Notes under the pieces: model-generated
What the model was told of the DNA's origin: nothing
Databases searched by the model: none
What the model saw: the letters and a program-made list of their open reading frames with translations, nothing else
Shown here: positions 39,243 through 48,710 of the stretch, piece by piece
How the letters are laid out: every line of letters starts with the position of its first letter
Position numbering within the stretch: the first letter of the stretch is position 1
Made by a program: the position numbers and the translations under genes
Assembly: GCA_902488815.1 (NCBI GenBank)
Contig: CABTXP010000001.1
Span: forward strand, 1-64,000
DNA from: an uncultured Eubacteriales bacterium
GTDB lineage: Bacteria > Bacillota > Clostridia > Tissierellales > Peptoniphilaceae
Length of the DNA: 64,000 nt
Direction: 5' to 3'

Positions 39243-39635
39243 GGGGACATTCGCAAGTTAGCGTAGCGTAACGTGCGTGCGTCCCTTTTTTGTATATCGG
39301 GGACATTCGCCAGGCTTTAGCCGTGCGTGTGTCCCATTTGTTGTGTATTGGGGACATTTACCTTCCTTCGTCGGGTATGCAGCCGCTACGCTGTGTCCCC
39401 TGAATGAAAAACTTAAAACAAAAAACCGACTTGATTAACAACTTAAAACAAAATAATTTTGGCGTTAATTCAGCCGGTTATCTGTCAGAGATGATTTTAA
39501 GGGGACACACCCTCGCCTATGGCGGAGAATGTACCCAATGAAATTTTGTCGTTAATTCAGTTGGCTATCTGTCAGAGATAGTTTTAAGGGGACACACGTT
39601 ACAATCTGCTTCCGCAGATTTTCACGAATGTCCCC
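39243..39635. repeat. GGGGACA palindromic repeats, cluster B (five units)
   Basis: Units at 39243-39285, 39299-39335 and 39350-39400 read GGGGACATT...GTGTCCC(C). Units at 39501-39536 and 39588-39635 are inverted (GGGGACACAC...GAATGTCCCC). Ends pair; interiors differ but often form their own hairpin. The unit at 39501 has a degenerate end (GTACCC). The head-to-tail block on the left and inverted pair on the right suggest successive insertions. Confidence 0.88.
39456..39597. repeat. 55-bp direct duplication carrying inverted-unit starts
   Basis: Copies at 39456-39510 and 39543-39597 share a leading CGTTAATTCAG, TATCTGTCAGAGAT and AAGGGGACACAC with about seven substitutions. Period 87 bases. 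The TGTCGTTAATT part recurs in opposite orientation at 46398-46408 in cluster C, so the mobile or amplified unit is longer than the GGGGACA palindrome alone. Confidence 0.75.
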
Positions 39636-39649
39636 AATTATCATCTTTC

Positions 39650-39868
39650 TTATTTATCTTTTTTACCCGAACCTAAACCGAAGGCCACGGCAAAGCAAAG
39701 GCCGATAGCTATTCCGTATACCATATTGTCAAATACTATTCCGAAGGCCACACTGAATAGGATACCTATGGCTATGGCATATCCCTGATTGGATCCTTTT
39801 TTCTTCTCTTCTTCAGACTTAACTTCGTCTGAATTTTTTTCGTCTTCAACCTTTTCTTTTTCGTCCAT
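39650..39868 (-). CDS. small membrane protein with duplicated glycine-rich helix
   Basis: Protein of 72 residues, not recognised. A 28-residue Glu/Lys/Asp-rich N-terminus is followed by two similar hydrophobic helices, AIAIGILFSVAFG and GIAIGLCFAVAFG, a clear internal duplication, then GSGKKDK. AAGGAGATAAAA before the ATG overlaps the stop of the preceding 56-residue gene. Third gene after the D-Ala-D-Ala carboxypeptidase. Confidence 0.7.
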   Translation of the reverse strand: MDEKEKVEDEKNSDEVKSEEEKKKGSNQGYAIAIGILFSVAFGIVFDNMVYGIAIGLCFAVAFGLGSGKKDK

Positions 39869-39870
39869 TT

Positions 39871-40041
39871 TTATCTCCTTAGAAAAAATATCGTCACTCC
39901 AATATAGACTAAGTATAAAAAATAAGTAACAGCGTTGCTCCAGGGAAAACTCATTTCCGGATGATTGAGAGCAAAGACGAAAAATATTATTCCGCCTATA
40001 GCCATAATTATTCCGATAATTTTTGAAATATATTTTCTCAT
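39871..40041 (-). CDS. 56-residue small membrane protein
   Basis: Small frame of 56 residues starting MRKYISKIIGIIMAIGG, ending IFFLRR. Two hydrophobic helices (about 8-26 and 36-52) joined by a short loop containing NHPEMSFPW. It begins three bases after the carboxypeptidase stop and ends two bases before the next start, whose ribosome binding site its last codons supply. Spacing supports a real, co-transcribed gene although the upstream ribosome binding site is weak. Function unknown. Confidence 0.62.
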   Translation of the reverse strand: MRKYISKIIGIIMAIGGIIFFVFALNHPEMSFPWSNAVTYFLYLVYIGVTIFFLRR

Positions 40042-40044
40042 AAC

Positions 40045-41343
40045 CTACGCCGCTCTTGCTCTTTCTATGTCTCTGAAAATATCTCGTATTATAATTCTAA
40101 GCTTATTGGCAATGCCCGGCTTACTCACTTCTTCCATTGTCACAAGGTCTACGGACATTAAAAGCTCTCCGCCCTTGCTGTATGTGGCCTTACCCACTAC
40201 ATCTCCCTCTTCCATGGGATAGGTAAGGTCTTCATTGTATGTGTAGTCCGCCTTTATTTCTTCGTCCTTCTTGTGAATTATGCTTACAGGCTTTGCCGTC
40301 CTTACATCCACTTCCGAAGGCACGCCGTCCTTAATCTTGGCCTTGCCGATACTTTCATCTGTTGAAAAAATTTCATTTACATAGTTTGCAAAGCCGCCTT
40401 CCATAAGTTTTTTAATCGCCACATACCTTGCCCAGTCCCCTTTGGAACCAAGGGTGATGCCGATTAATCTCATGTCACCTGATGTGCCTTCACCTTTTAC
40501 TTCTCCCGTTGCAATTATTGCACGTCCGGCAATATTCGTATATCCCGTCTTAAGGCCGTCAATGCCTTCAGTAATGCCAAGTATGGGGTTGGTGTTGTAG
40601 CCGATAAATTCTCGCGGCTCATACTTTATTGAAGGCATGGAAGTAATTTCCAAAATCTCCGGATAGTCCGTGATTAAACTTCTTGCAAGGACAAACATTT
40701 CCCTCGCCGTCATTTGATTGTAGCCTTCAACTTCCCCTTCAGGAGAATAAATTGTAAGTCCGTGAGGGTTTACCATGTGAGCATTTGTAAGTCCAAGGGC
40801 CTTGCACTTGTCGTTCATCATCTCTACAAAGTGTTCTTCCGTACCGCCTACGTGTTTTCCCAGGGCTGTCACCGCATCGTTTCCCGACACAACCAAAGCA
40901 GCCTCTATAAGCTGCCTTACAGTGTATTTTTCTCCTTCCTTGGACTCGTATGTGGAACCTAAAATTGAAGAGCTTTCCTTGTCCATAACTACCTCGTCGT
41001 CGTAGGATATTTGTCCCGACTTTATGGCATCAAGTGCCACATATACGGACACTAATTTTGAAGTGGAAGCCATGCCTCTCACTTCGTCAATATTGTATGC
41101 CTCCAAAATAACGCCGGTTTCAAAATCCCCCAAGAGGTAGGAAGTTGTCAAGTTTTCCAAAGACTTCTCCGACAAATTGTTAATTAAGACGGCCTCTTCA
41201 TAAGTTGCCTTGTCCACGCCGTGATCCGTGGGCACCAATATATTTTGGTCTCTAATGGGACCTTCACTTGTAACGTCTGTGGCAAATACTTGAATGTTAA
41301 ATATTAAAAGTATTGCAAGTATTAATAAAAATCTTTTTTTCAT
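40045..41343 (-). CDS. D-alanyl-D-alanine carboxypeptidase (PBP5/DacF type, S11)
   Basis: Penicillin-binding peptidase of 432 residues that trims the terminal D-Ala of wall pentapeptides. Signal peptide of about 22 residues. Catalytic motifs: STSK (in MASTSKLVS) near 91, SGN (VVSGNDAV) near 153, KTG (LKTGYT) near 254. A C-terminal beta domain (about 300-400) and a final amphipathic helix (IIIRDIFRDIERARAA) likely anchor it to the membrane. It lies 22 bases after the Bce-like permease, probably in the same transcript, and is followed by two small membrane protein genes. Confidence 0.93.
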   Translation of the reverse strand: MKKRFLLILAILLIFNIQVFATDVTSEGPIRDQNILVPTDHGVDKATYEEAVLINNLSEKSLENLTTSYLLGDFETGVILEAYNIDEVRGMASTSKLVSVYVALDAIKSGQISYDDEVVMDKESSSILGSTYESKEGEKYTVRQLIEAALVVSGNDAVTALGKHVGGTEEHFVEMMNDKCKALGLTNAHMVNPHGLTIYSPEGEVEGYNQMTAREMFVLARSLITDYPEILEITSMPSIKYEPREFIGYNTNPILGITEGIDGLKTGYTNIAGRAIIATGEVKGEGTSGDMRLIGITLGSKGDWARYVAIKKLMEGGFANYVNEIFSTDESIGKAKIKDGVPSEVDVRTAKPVSIIHKKDEEIKADYTYNEDLTYPMEEGDVVGKATYSKGGELLMSVDLVTMEEVSKPGIANKLRIIIRDIFRDIERARAA

Positions 41344-41365
41344 GCCTTAATTTTAGCATATTTTT

Positions 41366-42955
41366 TTATTTAACCAAATTGTAGTACACCTTTGAGAGTA
41401 AATTTGAAGCTATTAAATATATTACTGCGATTATTCCAAAGGACAGCAGGAGATTTATAATGTACTCCTGTGTTGTGGCGGCCTGTAATCCCTTCAATAG
41501 ATAGGTCACAACATTGACAGCTCCCAAGGAGTGTATAAGTGCCACCACAATCGGTGCGATTAACATCGCTCGCATTTGCCTGCTCACGGTTTTTTTAATT
41601 TCTCCTCCGGTCATGCCTACATTTTTCATAACTTCGTACCTGAATCTGTCTTCAATCCCCTCAAAATATTGTTTGTAGTACATGAGCATTATGCAGGAGA
41701 ACAAAAACGCCACAGTTAAAAATATTGCCACGTAAATTATGTCTCCATATATTCCCACAATTCCCGCCTGAAGTCTGTCCGTCGTCTCAAAGTGATGTCC
41801 GTCTTTTAAATTAATATATGAAACAATTTCGTTAAGTTCATCGTGGGATTTGTTCGAGTCAAAAGATATGGAATAAGCAACTTCAGACGTATCGTCTGTG
41901 AATTTAATCACTTCATAGTTTTCAAATGTGTCGGAATGTGCGTCCATAAATTCCTTTACTTCATTTAAATCCCTTTCACTTCTCACGGTAATGTTGTACT
42001 CGCCCTTTCCTATAACGGTCTTCAATTCTTTGGCGTGTAAAAATATACTTGCAAATGATGCCATGGTAATTAAAGACATGGTGAGTAGAATTGCAATTCC
42101 CGCCATAGACGAGGCGCTCTTTCTCACTCTGTGCATCATGCCCGTAAGGTATAAAAAGTTGTCCTTCTTAAAAAAGTAGGAGCGTTTTTTCTTTAAAAGG
42201 CCCATTATAAGTACGGACACTTCTGAGAATAAAAGATTTGTCCCAAAAATCACAAGTATTACCGCCTCCATAAATATGAGAAGTACATTGTCATTTCTCA
42301 CAAGTGCGCTGTTATTTGCAATATAGTAACCTGCAAAACAGAGGATAAAGCCTAAAATGCCAAAGTATTTATTCGCCTTTATTCTGTCGCCTTTTTTACT
42401 CTCTTCCATAAATTTTATAGGAGAAAATTTTATCGTCCTTATTTGATTTATAACAAGTATTATTAAAAATATAATGGCAAAGGAGAAAACAGTTTGAATG
42501 TACGGCTTAATGTCAAATTGTCCCCTTACACTTATGTCCAATGACTTTTGAATTGCGGCAAAAATTATTTTGCCGAAGATGCTGCTTAATAAAATTCCGA
42601 AGACCATTGAGATTATACTTGTAAATAAAGTGATTAAAAGTTCCACGATTCCCAAATCCTTTTTGGAAAAACCAAGTAGCATTAAAAGGCCTTGTTCCTT
42701 GCCCCGACTTTTCATAATTAAAGATCCGGCGTAATTTATAATAAAATAGGAAAAAAATCCAAGGACTATGTATCCCATTTGGTATACGCCGGCCTTGGAC
42801 ACGCCATATTCTGAATTTCTTATTTCAGGACTTGCTGCGCAAAGGGCGAAGATGAAAAACAAAAATACAAATAGGGAGCAAATGCCTATGTAGGGAATAT
42901 ATAGCTTTCTGTTTCTCTTTAAAGTGTCCCTCACAACGTTTAAATAGACCTTCAT
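41366..42955 (-). CDS. ABC transporter permease, BceB/FtsX type
   Basis: Permease of 529 residues. FtsX-type layout: N-terminal helix, a group of three helices (about 55-165), further helices, a modest extracellular domain near 310-395, and a C-terminal three-helix FtsX block. BceB-like proteins detoxify cell-wall-active peptides such as bacitracin and also signal to their kinase. Shorter than Bacillus BceB, mainly in the external domain. ATG overlapping the ATPase stop by four bases. Confidence 0.85.
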   Translation of the reverse strand: MKVYLNVVRDTLKRNRKLYIPYIGICSLFVFLFFIFALCAASPEIRNSEYGVSKAGVYQMGYIVLGFFSYFIINYAGSLIMKSRGKEQGLLMLLGFSKKDLGIVELLITLFTSIISMVFGILLSSIFGKIIFAAIQKSLDISVRGQFDIKPYIQTVFSFAIIFLIILVINQIRTIKFSPIKFMEESKKGDRIKANKYFGILGFILCFAGYYIANNSALVRNDNVLLIFMEAVILVIFGTNLLFSEVSVLIMGLLKKKRSYFFKKDNFLYLTGMMHRVRKSASSMAGIAILLTMSLITMASFASIFLHAKELKTVIGKGEYNITVRSERDLNEVKEFMDAHSDTFENYEVIKFTDDTSEVAYSISFDSNKSHDELNEIVSYINLKDGHHFETTDRLQAGIVGIYGDIIYVAIFLTVAFLFSCIMLMYYKQYFEGIEDRFRYEVMKNVGMTGGEIKKTVSRQMRAMLIAPIVVALIHSLGAVNVVTYLLKGLQAATTQEYIINLLLSFGIIAVIYLIASNLLSKVYYNLVK

Positions 42956-43707
42956 ATTCCCCTCTCCCTTTGAAGTACAACTTGAGCGTCTAAAATCTTT
43001 TTATAAAACTCTTCTCTGTCGCAATCGCCTCTGTACATGTCGTGGAAAATTTTGCCGTCTTTTATAAAGAGGACTCTCTTGGATCTGGATGCCGCCATTG
43101 CCGAGTGAGTTACCATAAGTACAGTTGCGCCCTCGTCATTTATCTTTTCAAAAAGGCCTAAAATTTCATTTGAAGTGCCGGAGTCAAGGGCACCTGTCGG
43201 CTCGTCCGCCAAAATAATTTTCGGATCTACAATTAGAGCCCTGGCACAAGCTGTACGTTGTTTTTGTCCCCCGGAAATTTCGTAGGGGTACTTGTCTTTA
43301 ATGTCCTGTATTCCCGTTTGAGATAGAACCATGGAAACCTTGCCCGTGATTTCATCTTTAGATTTGCCTAAAAGTATTAAGGGCATGGCAATATTTTCAA
43401 ATACGGTCATTGTGTCCAAGAGATTAAACTCCTGAAATACAAAGCCGATTTTTTCACGTCTAAAGATTGCCCTCTCCGAGTCCTTTAAATTTGAAAGGTC
43501 TTCCCCGTCTAAAAATATTTTGCCCGACGTGGGCGTGTCAATTGTGGAAATGATATTTAATAAAGTCGTCTTACCGCTTCCCGACTCGCCCATTATGGAG
43601 ACAAACTCTCCCTCTTTAATTTCAAAACCGATATCTTTTAACGCCTCCACCTTCATCTTGGAAAGATAAGTGGTGTAGGTCTTTTTTAAATTTTCAATCT
43701 TTAACAT
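42952..43707 (-). CDS. ABC transporter ATPase, BceA type
   Basis: ATPase of 251 residues of the MacB/LolD/BceA group. Walker A GESGSGKTTL near 38, signature ISGGQKQR near 145, Walker B ILADEPTGALDSGTS, switch His in VTHS. Works with the following FtsX-type permease. GGAGGAAGAT before the ATG. A terminator-like hairpin lies between this gene and the upstream kinase, so the transporter pair may have separate expression. Confidence 0.92.
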   Translation of the reverse strand: MLKIENLKKTYTTYLSKMKVEALKDIGFEIKEGEFVSIMGESGSGKTTLLNIISTIDTPTSGKIFLDGEDLSNLKDSERAIFRREKIGFVFQEFNLLDTMTVFENIAMPLILLGKSKDEITGKVSMVLSQTGIQDIKDKYPYEISGGQKQRTACARALIVDPKIILADEPTGALDSGTSNEILGLFEKINDEGATVLMVTHSAMAASRSKRVLFIKDGKIFHDMYRGDCDREEFYKKILDAQVVLQRERGI

Positions 43708-43742
43708 ATCTTCCTCCTGAGACTAATTTACAAAAACAAAAA

Positions 43743-43775
43743 AGAAATTGCACGAACATAGTCCTTACAATTTCT
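43743..43775 (-). terminator. hairpin between the kinase and the ABC genes
   Basis: Minus-strand stem AGAAATTG/CAATTTCT with a 17-base loop followed by six T. It would let regulator/kinase and transporter be expressed at different levels. Confidence 0.65.
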
Positions 43776-44704
43776 TACATTTTTGTAACCAAGGAGATTT
43801 TAAAATTCGTACCCTTGCCCACAGTTGAAGTGAGTTCATACTTGTAGCCGAGCTTTTCCAAAATTTCTTTGACCAGTGCAAGGCCCACACCTGTGGAGTT
43901 TTTGTTCTTCGTATTCCCGCCTCTATAGCCGTATTCAAAGACACGCTCCAAGTCCTCCAGGTAGATGCCGATGCCGTCATCTGAAATTAAAATTTCGTCC
44001 CCATTTGCCTTAATATAAATTTCCGACTCCGAATATTTAACGGCGTTTAAGAGAATTTGAAAAATCGCCGCACTTAAATAATATGGGTCCGTGGTGATTT
44101 CACAGTCTTTTATCTCAGTGTGTATGGACTTTTTGCTTTCGATAAAAATTGTGGCATTGTCCTTTAAAACTTTTTGAATTAAATCCTTTAAGGACACGGT
44201 TTTAAATTCAAAGTCGTAGAAGTCACCCTTGATCTTTGAATAGTAAATGATTTGCTCCACCAAGTTTTCGATTTTTAAAATATTTATGCGGCTGTTCTCG
44301 TCCTTGTCGTGGAGGAGTTTCAAAGCAAAGAGAGGAGTCTTCACCTCGTGGATCCAATATGAAAGATACTTTCTCTCCCTTAAATTTTCATCTTCATTCT
44401 TTCTTATAAGGGCTCTGTTCTTTTCTTCCTTCTTGTTAATTATCTCAAATTTTAATTTGTCGGACTCTAAAAAGCTCTCCATGTTAAGGTCCGAATCTTC
44501 TTTTAAATAAAGGTTCAGCGCCTTGACCTTTCCCATCTCACGAAGGACGTCGTAAATTACAAATAAGAGGTAAATAAAGAAATAGCCTGCGAAAAATTCC
44601 TTCCCGTATTGAAAGTCCTTTTGTAAATATAAAATAACCGCCAAAAAAATTAAAATCGCCCCGAATATAATTGTAGTTTTAACTATGGCTTTTAAATACT
44701 TCAT
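43775..44704 (-). CDS. BceS-type intramembrane-sensing histidine kinase
   Basis: Kinase of 309 residues. Two N-terminal helices (about 8-27 and 37-53) are linked by only about ten residues, so there is no sensor domain; such kinases are controlled by their ABC transporter. Phosphoacceptor H119 in WIHEVKTPLFALKLL, N-box QILLNAVKYS, G-boxes DDGIGI and GVGLALVKE. Overlaps the regulator by four bases. Confidence 0.93.
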   Translation of the reverse strand: MKYLKAIVKTTIIFGAILIFLAVILYLQKDFQYGKEFFAGYFFIYLLFVIYDVLREMGKVKALNLYLKEDSDLNMESFLESDKLKFEIINKKEEKNRALIRKNEDENLRERKYLSYWIHEVKTPLFALKLLHDKDENSRINILKIENLVEQIIYYSKIKGDFYDFEFKTVSLKDLIQKVLKDNATIFIESKKSIHTEIKDCEITTDPYYLSAAIFQILLNAVKYSESEIYIKANGDEILISDDGIGIYLEDLERVFEYGYRGGNTKNKNSTGVGLALVKEILEKLGYKYELTSTVGKGTNFKISLVTKM

Positions 44705-45363
44705 ACTCTGTAACCCGCTCCCACCTTTGTCTCAATTAAATCCGTGATGCCGTAGTCCGCAAGTTTTTTTCTAAGCCTGTTGACACTTACGGAAAGAGTG
44801 TTGTCGTCAATAAATTCAGATGTCTCCCACAGGCTTTCCATAATGGAGTTTCGACTTACCACAGCGCCCTTGTTTTCAAATAGAATTTTTAAAATTCTGT
44901 ACTCGTTCTTTGTAAGCTCAATAGCAATGTCATTTTTTCTTAAAATCATGTCTTCTCCCAAGGTATATCCCTTGGCCTCAATGCCTGAAAGGTTGCCATA
45001 GGTGTAAGTACGTCTGAGAAGGGACTCGATTTTCATGAGAAGTCTTTCCTTGGAAAAAGGTTTGGTAATGAGATCGTCGCCGCCTAAGGACAGAGCCTTA
45101 ATGTATGAAAGGTTGTCCTCAAGACTTGTAATAAAAATCACAGGCACGGGAGAAAATCGTCTAATGTCTTCACAAATTTTAAAGCCGTCAAAATTTCCAA
45201 GCTTAATGTCTAAAAGGACTAAGTGAGGCTTATCCTTTCTCACAATCTCTCCTGCATTTTGAAAGTCGAAGACCTGCAAAGCGCGGTATCCATAGTTATT
45301 TAAAAAGTCGGCAATGGAATCTGATATTACCTTGTCGTCTTCAATAATTAAAATCTTTTTCAT
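44701..45363 (-). CDS. OmpR-family response regulator, BceR-like
   Basis: Regulator of 220 residues. Receiver domain with D9/D10, phosphoacceptor D52 (VLLDIKLG) and K near 101 (ITKPFSKERL). A winged-helix domain covers about 125-220 (TKNEYRILKILFENKGAVVSR and DNTLSVSVNRLRKKL). The ATG at 45363 follows GGAGGGAAGA, and overlaps the stop of the upstream membrane-protein gene (ATGA). Four codons upstream in frame are unsupported. Confidence 0.95.
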   Translation of the reverse strand: MKKILIIEDDKVISDSIADFLNNYGYRALQVFDFQNAGEIVRKDKPHLVLLDIKLGNFDGFKICEDIRRFSPVPVIFITSLEDNLSYIKALSLGGDDLITKPFSKERLLMKIESLLRRTYTYGNLSGIEAKGYTLGEDMILRKNDIAIELTKNEYRILKILFENKGAVVSRNSIMESLWETSEFIDDNTLSVSVNRLRKKLADYGITDLIETKVGAGYRV

Positions 45364-46145
45364 TCTTCCCTCCAAGTAAGTCCGCCGTCATTTGAAACGG
45401 CTGTGCAGGTATCGCCGTTGGTGTCGGTAAAATAAAGCTCAATATTATCGCCATTTATAGCGGCGCCGGTATAAATGTGGTACACGGGAATGTCCGAAAT
45501 TTTTTCCCAATTGCCGGCACTCTTCTTTGCAAAGACATATTTGCGAGAAGGTCCCGCCGCATCCACTTGCACCACTGCAAAGTCCGTGCCTTCAATAATC
45601 TCTTTGTCCAAGACCTCGGGCAAAATTTCTCTTTCATCTGACGCAGGTACTTTTGGTTTCCTTGAGCTGTATAAGTAGTCGTCAATGGAGTCTTTCATAA
45701 CCATAATTGCAATCTCTTCTGTGGGAGAAAATTTCCTGTCACTTTGATACTCTTTAATAGCTTTAAGAGTAAGAGGTGAACTCTTCTCATAGATGTGAAT
45801 GTCCGTGTCCAAAAACCCCTCGTCGCTGTAGTAGTACACCTTGTCCTTGTAAATAAATTTTGTGCCGCCTGAATATGTAAAAATAAGAACCAAGAAAATA
45901 TATCCTGCACCGACTACAAAGACCGCGACGGTAAGGATATATGCCGCTATCCTTAGAACTTTCTTACCGGACTTCAAATGTGCAATAACCAAAGCAACAT
46001 AGAAGAAAACTAAAAATACATTTCCTGCAGCAAGTATCCTTATAAAAATTTCAAGAAAAGGCACAAAGGTAACTTTCACCGCCAAAAACAAAAGTACAAT
46101 CAGTGTAATTATAAAAATAAATAACTTGGTCAAAATCTTTTTCAT
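45360..46145 (-). CDS. membrane protein with extracytoplasmic C-terminal domain bearing an Asp-box motif
   Basis: Protein of 261 residues, not assigned to a family. Three N-terminal helices (about 5-25, 30-55, 65-93), then an external domain of about 165 residues ending in SNDGGLTWREE. SNDGGLTW fits the Asp-box (BNR) pattern S-x-D-x-G-x-T-W, seen in beta-propeller proteins; one copy only. It overlaps the regulator start by four bases and is thus first gene of a five-gene Bce-like unit. An accessory sensing or shielding role is a guess. Confidence 0.7.
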   Translation of the reverse strand: MKKILTKLFIFIITLIVLLFLAVKVTFVPFLEIFIRILAAGNVFLVFFYVALVIAHLKSGKKVLRIAAYILTVAVFVVGAGYIFLVLIFTYSGGTKFIYKDKVYYYSDEGFLDTDIHIYEKSSPLTLKAIKEYQSDRKFSPTEEIAIMVMKDSIDDYLYSSRKPKVPASDEREILPEVLDKEIIEGTDFAVVQVDAAGPSRKYVFAKKSAGNWEKISDIPVYHIYTGAAINGDNIELYFTDTNGDTCTAVSNDGGLTWREE

Positions 46146-46195
46146 GGCTTAATTATATCAACACTTCTTATATCTTAAAATACTAACAATCTATA

Positions 46196-46591
46196 GGGGA
46201 CATTCACCAGGCTTTAGCCGTGCGTGTGTCCCCTTTCTTTTCTCCCATTGGGGACACTCGGCAGCATAGCGAAGCGGTGCGACCGTGTGTCCTCTGAAGG
46301 ATGTGTTGATAGTTAAGCACAATCGGGGACATTCCGCAAAAGCTTAGCTTTGAGAGGTGTGTCCCCTAAGTGGAAAAGTAGGTAGTTAGATTATGTTAAT
46401 TAACGACACAAACAAAAAAGATAAAGTCGTTTATCGGGTTGGTTTGAATTCAAAGGTTGGTTTAAAGGGGACACACCCTCGCCGTTGGCGGGGCTTGTAC
46501 CTGTCAAGCTCTGCTTGACTGGTGAATGTCCCCGATGACTTGAGGTTTACTTTGAGGGGGCACATGGTCGCCTTCGGCTGCCGAATGTACC
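46196..46591. repeat. GGGGACA palindromic repeats, cluster C (about five units)
   Basis: Units at 46196-46233, 46250-46294 (one end CCTC) and 46325-46366 read GGGGACAxTC...GTGTGTCC. Inverted units at 46467-46533, whose interior has its own GTCAAGC/GCTTGAC hairpin, and a decayed one near 46556-46591 (GGGGGCACAT...GAATGTACC). The layout, three units one way then two the other, mirrors cluster B. The unit at 46196 shares CAGGCTTTAGCCGTGCGTGT with that at 39299. Confidence 0.85.
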
Positions 46592-46620
46592 TTATACCCA
46601 ATTGACTTACATAAAAAAAC

Positions 46621-46638
46621 GGCACAAAGGTCTGTGCC
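46621..46638 (-). terminator. terminator after groEL
   Basis: Minus-strand stem GGCACA/TGTGCC followed by G and seven T. Confidence 0.78.
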
Positions 46639-46673
46639 TTTATGCCGCGATTTATATCGTACTTGGTTTGGGA

Positions 46674-48592
<1,919 letters not shown>

Positions 48593-48611
48593 TCTATCCC
48601 TCCTGAAGTTA

Positions 48612-48638
48612 TTAGCACTCACCAACCTCAAGTGCTAA
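48612..48638 (-). promoter_or_regulatory. CIRCE operator (HrcA binding site)
   Basis: TTAGCACTC-N9-AAGTGCTAA, one mismatch from the perfect inverted repeat TTAGCACTC-N9-GAGTGCTAA. It lies between the promoter and the groES start, the standard place, and predicts HrcA repression. hrcA is not in the window. Confidence 0.95.
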
Positions 48639-48642
48639 CATT

Positions 48643-48671
48643 ATGATAATACATATTTAAAATTAATGCAA
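48643..48671 (-). promoter_or_regulatory. sigma-A promoter of groES-groEL
   Basis: Minus strand TTGCAT, 17-base spacer, TATCAT, immediately upstream of CIRCE. Confidence 0.75.
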
Positions 48672-48689
48672 ATCTTTTTTAAAAAAATA

Positions 48690-48708
48690 AGACACCATAG
48701 TGATGTCT
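48690..48708 (-). terminator. terminator after the OGG1-type glycosylase gene
   Basis: Minus-strand stem AGACATCA/TGGTGTCT with loop CTA, followed by TATTTTTTT. It directly follows the stop codon and precedes the groES promoter. Confidence 0.82.
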
Positions 48709-48710
48709 CA

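Larger units (their letters stand above)
39225..39649. other. 425-base repeat-filled intergenic region
   Basis: No gene. Convergent 3' ends of the stalk-domain lipoprotein (plus) and a small membrane protein (minus). Almost all of it is cluster B of the GGGGACA palindromes and their duplicated flank. Confidence 0.8.
46146..46673. other. 528-base repeat-filled intergenic region
   Basis: No gene. It holds cluster C of the palindromes (46196-46591), a terminator for groEL at 46621-46638, and must contain the promoter of the Bce-like operon at its left end. I see no clear -35/-10 pair there. Confidence 0.7.

Noticed and set aside
39115..39357. Minus-strand open frame of about 80 codons across the first cluster B units
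   Set aside because: It runs through palindromic repeats and the antisense of the stalk-domain gene, with no ribosome binding site; its codons are a by-product of the repeat sequence.
37711..46591. CRISPR array made of GGGGACA units
   Set aside because: Units are palindromes of varying length in both orientations without regular spacers.
46431..46625. Minus-strand open frame of 64 codons across cluster C
   Set aside because: Composed almost wholly of palindrome units and the groEL terminator; not conserved-looking and without a ribosome binding site.
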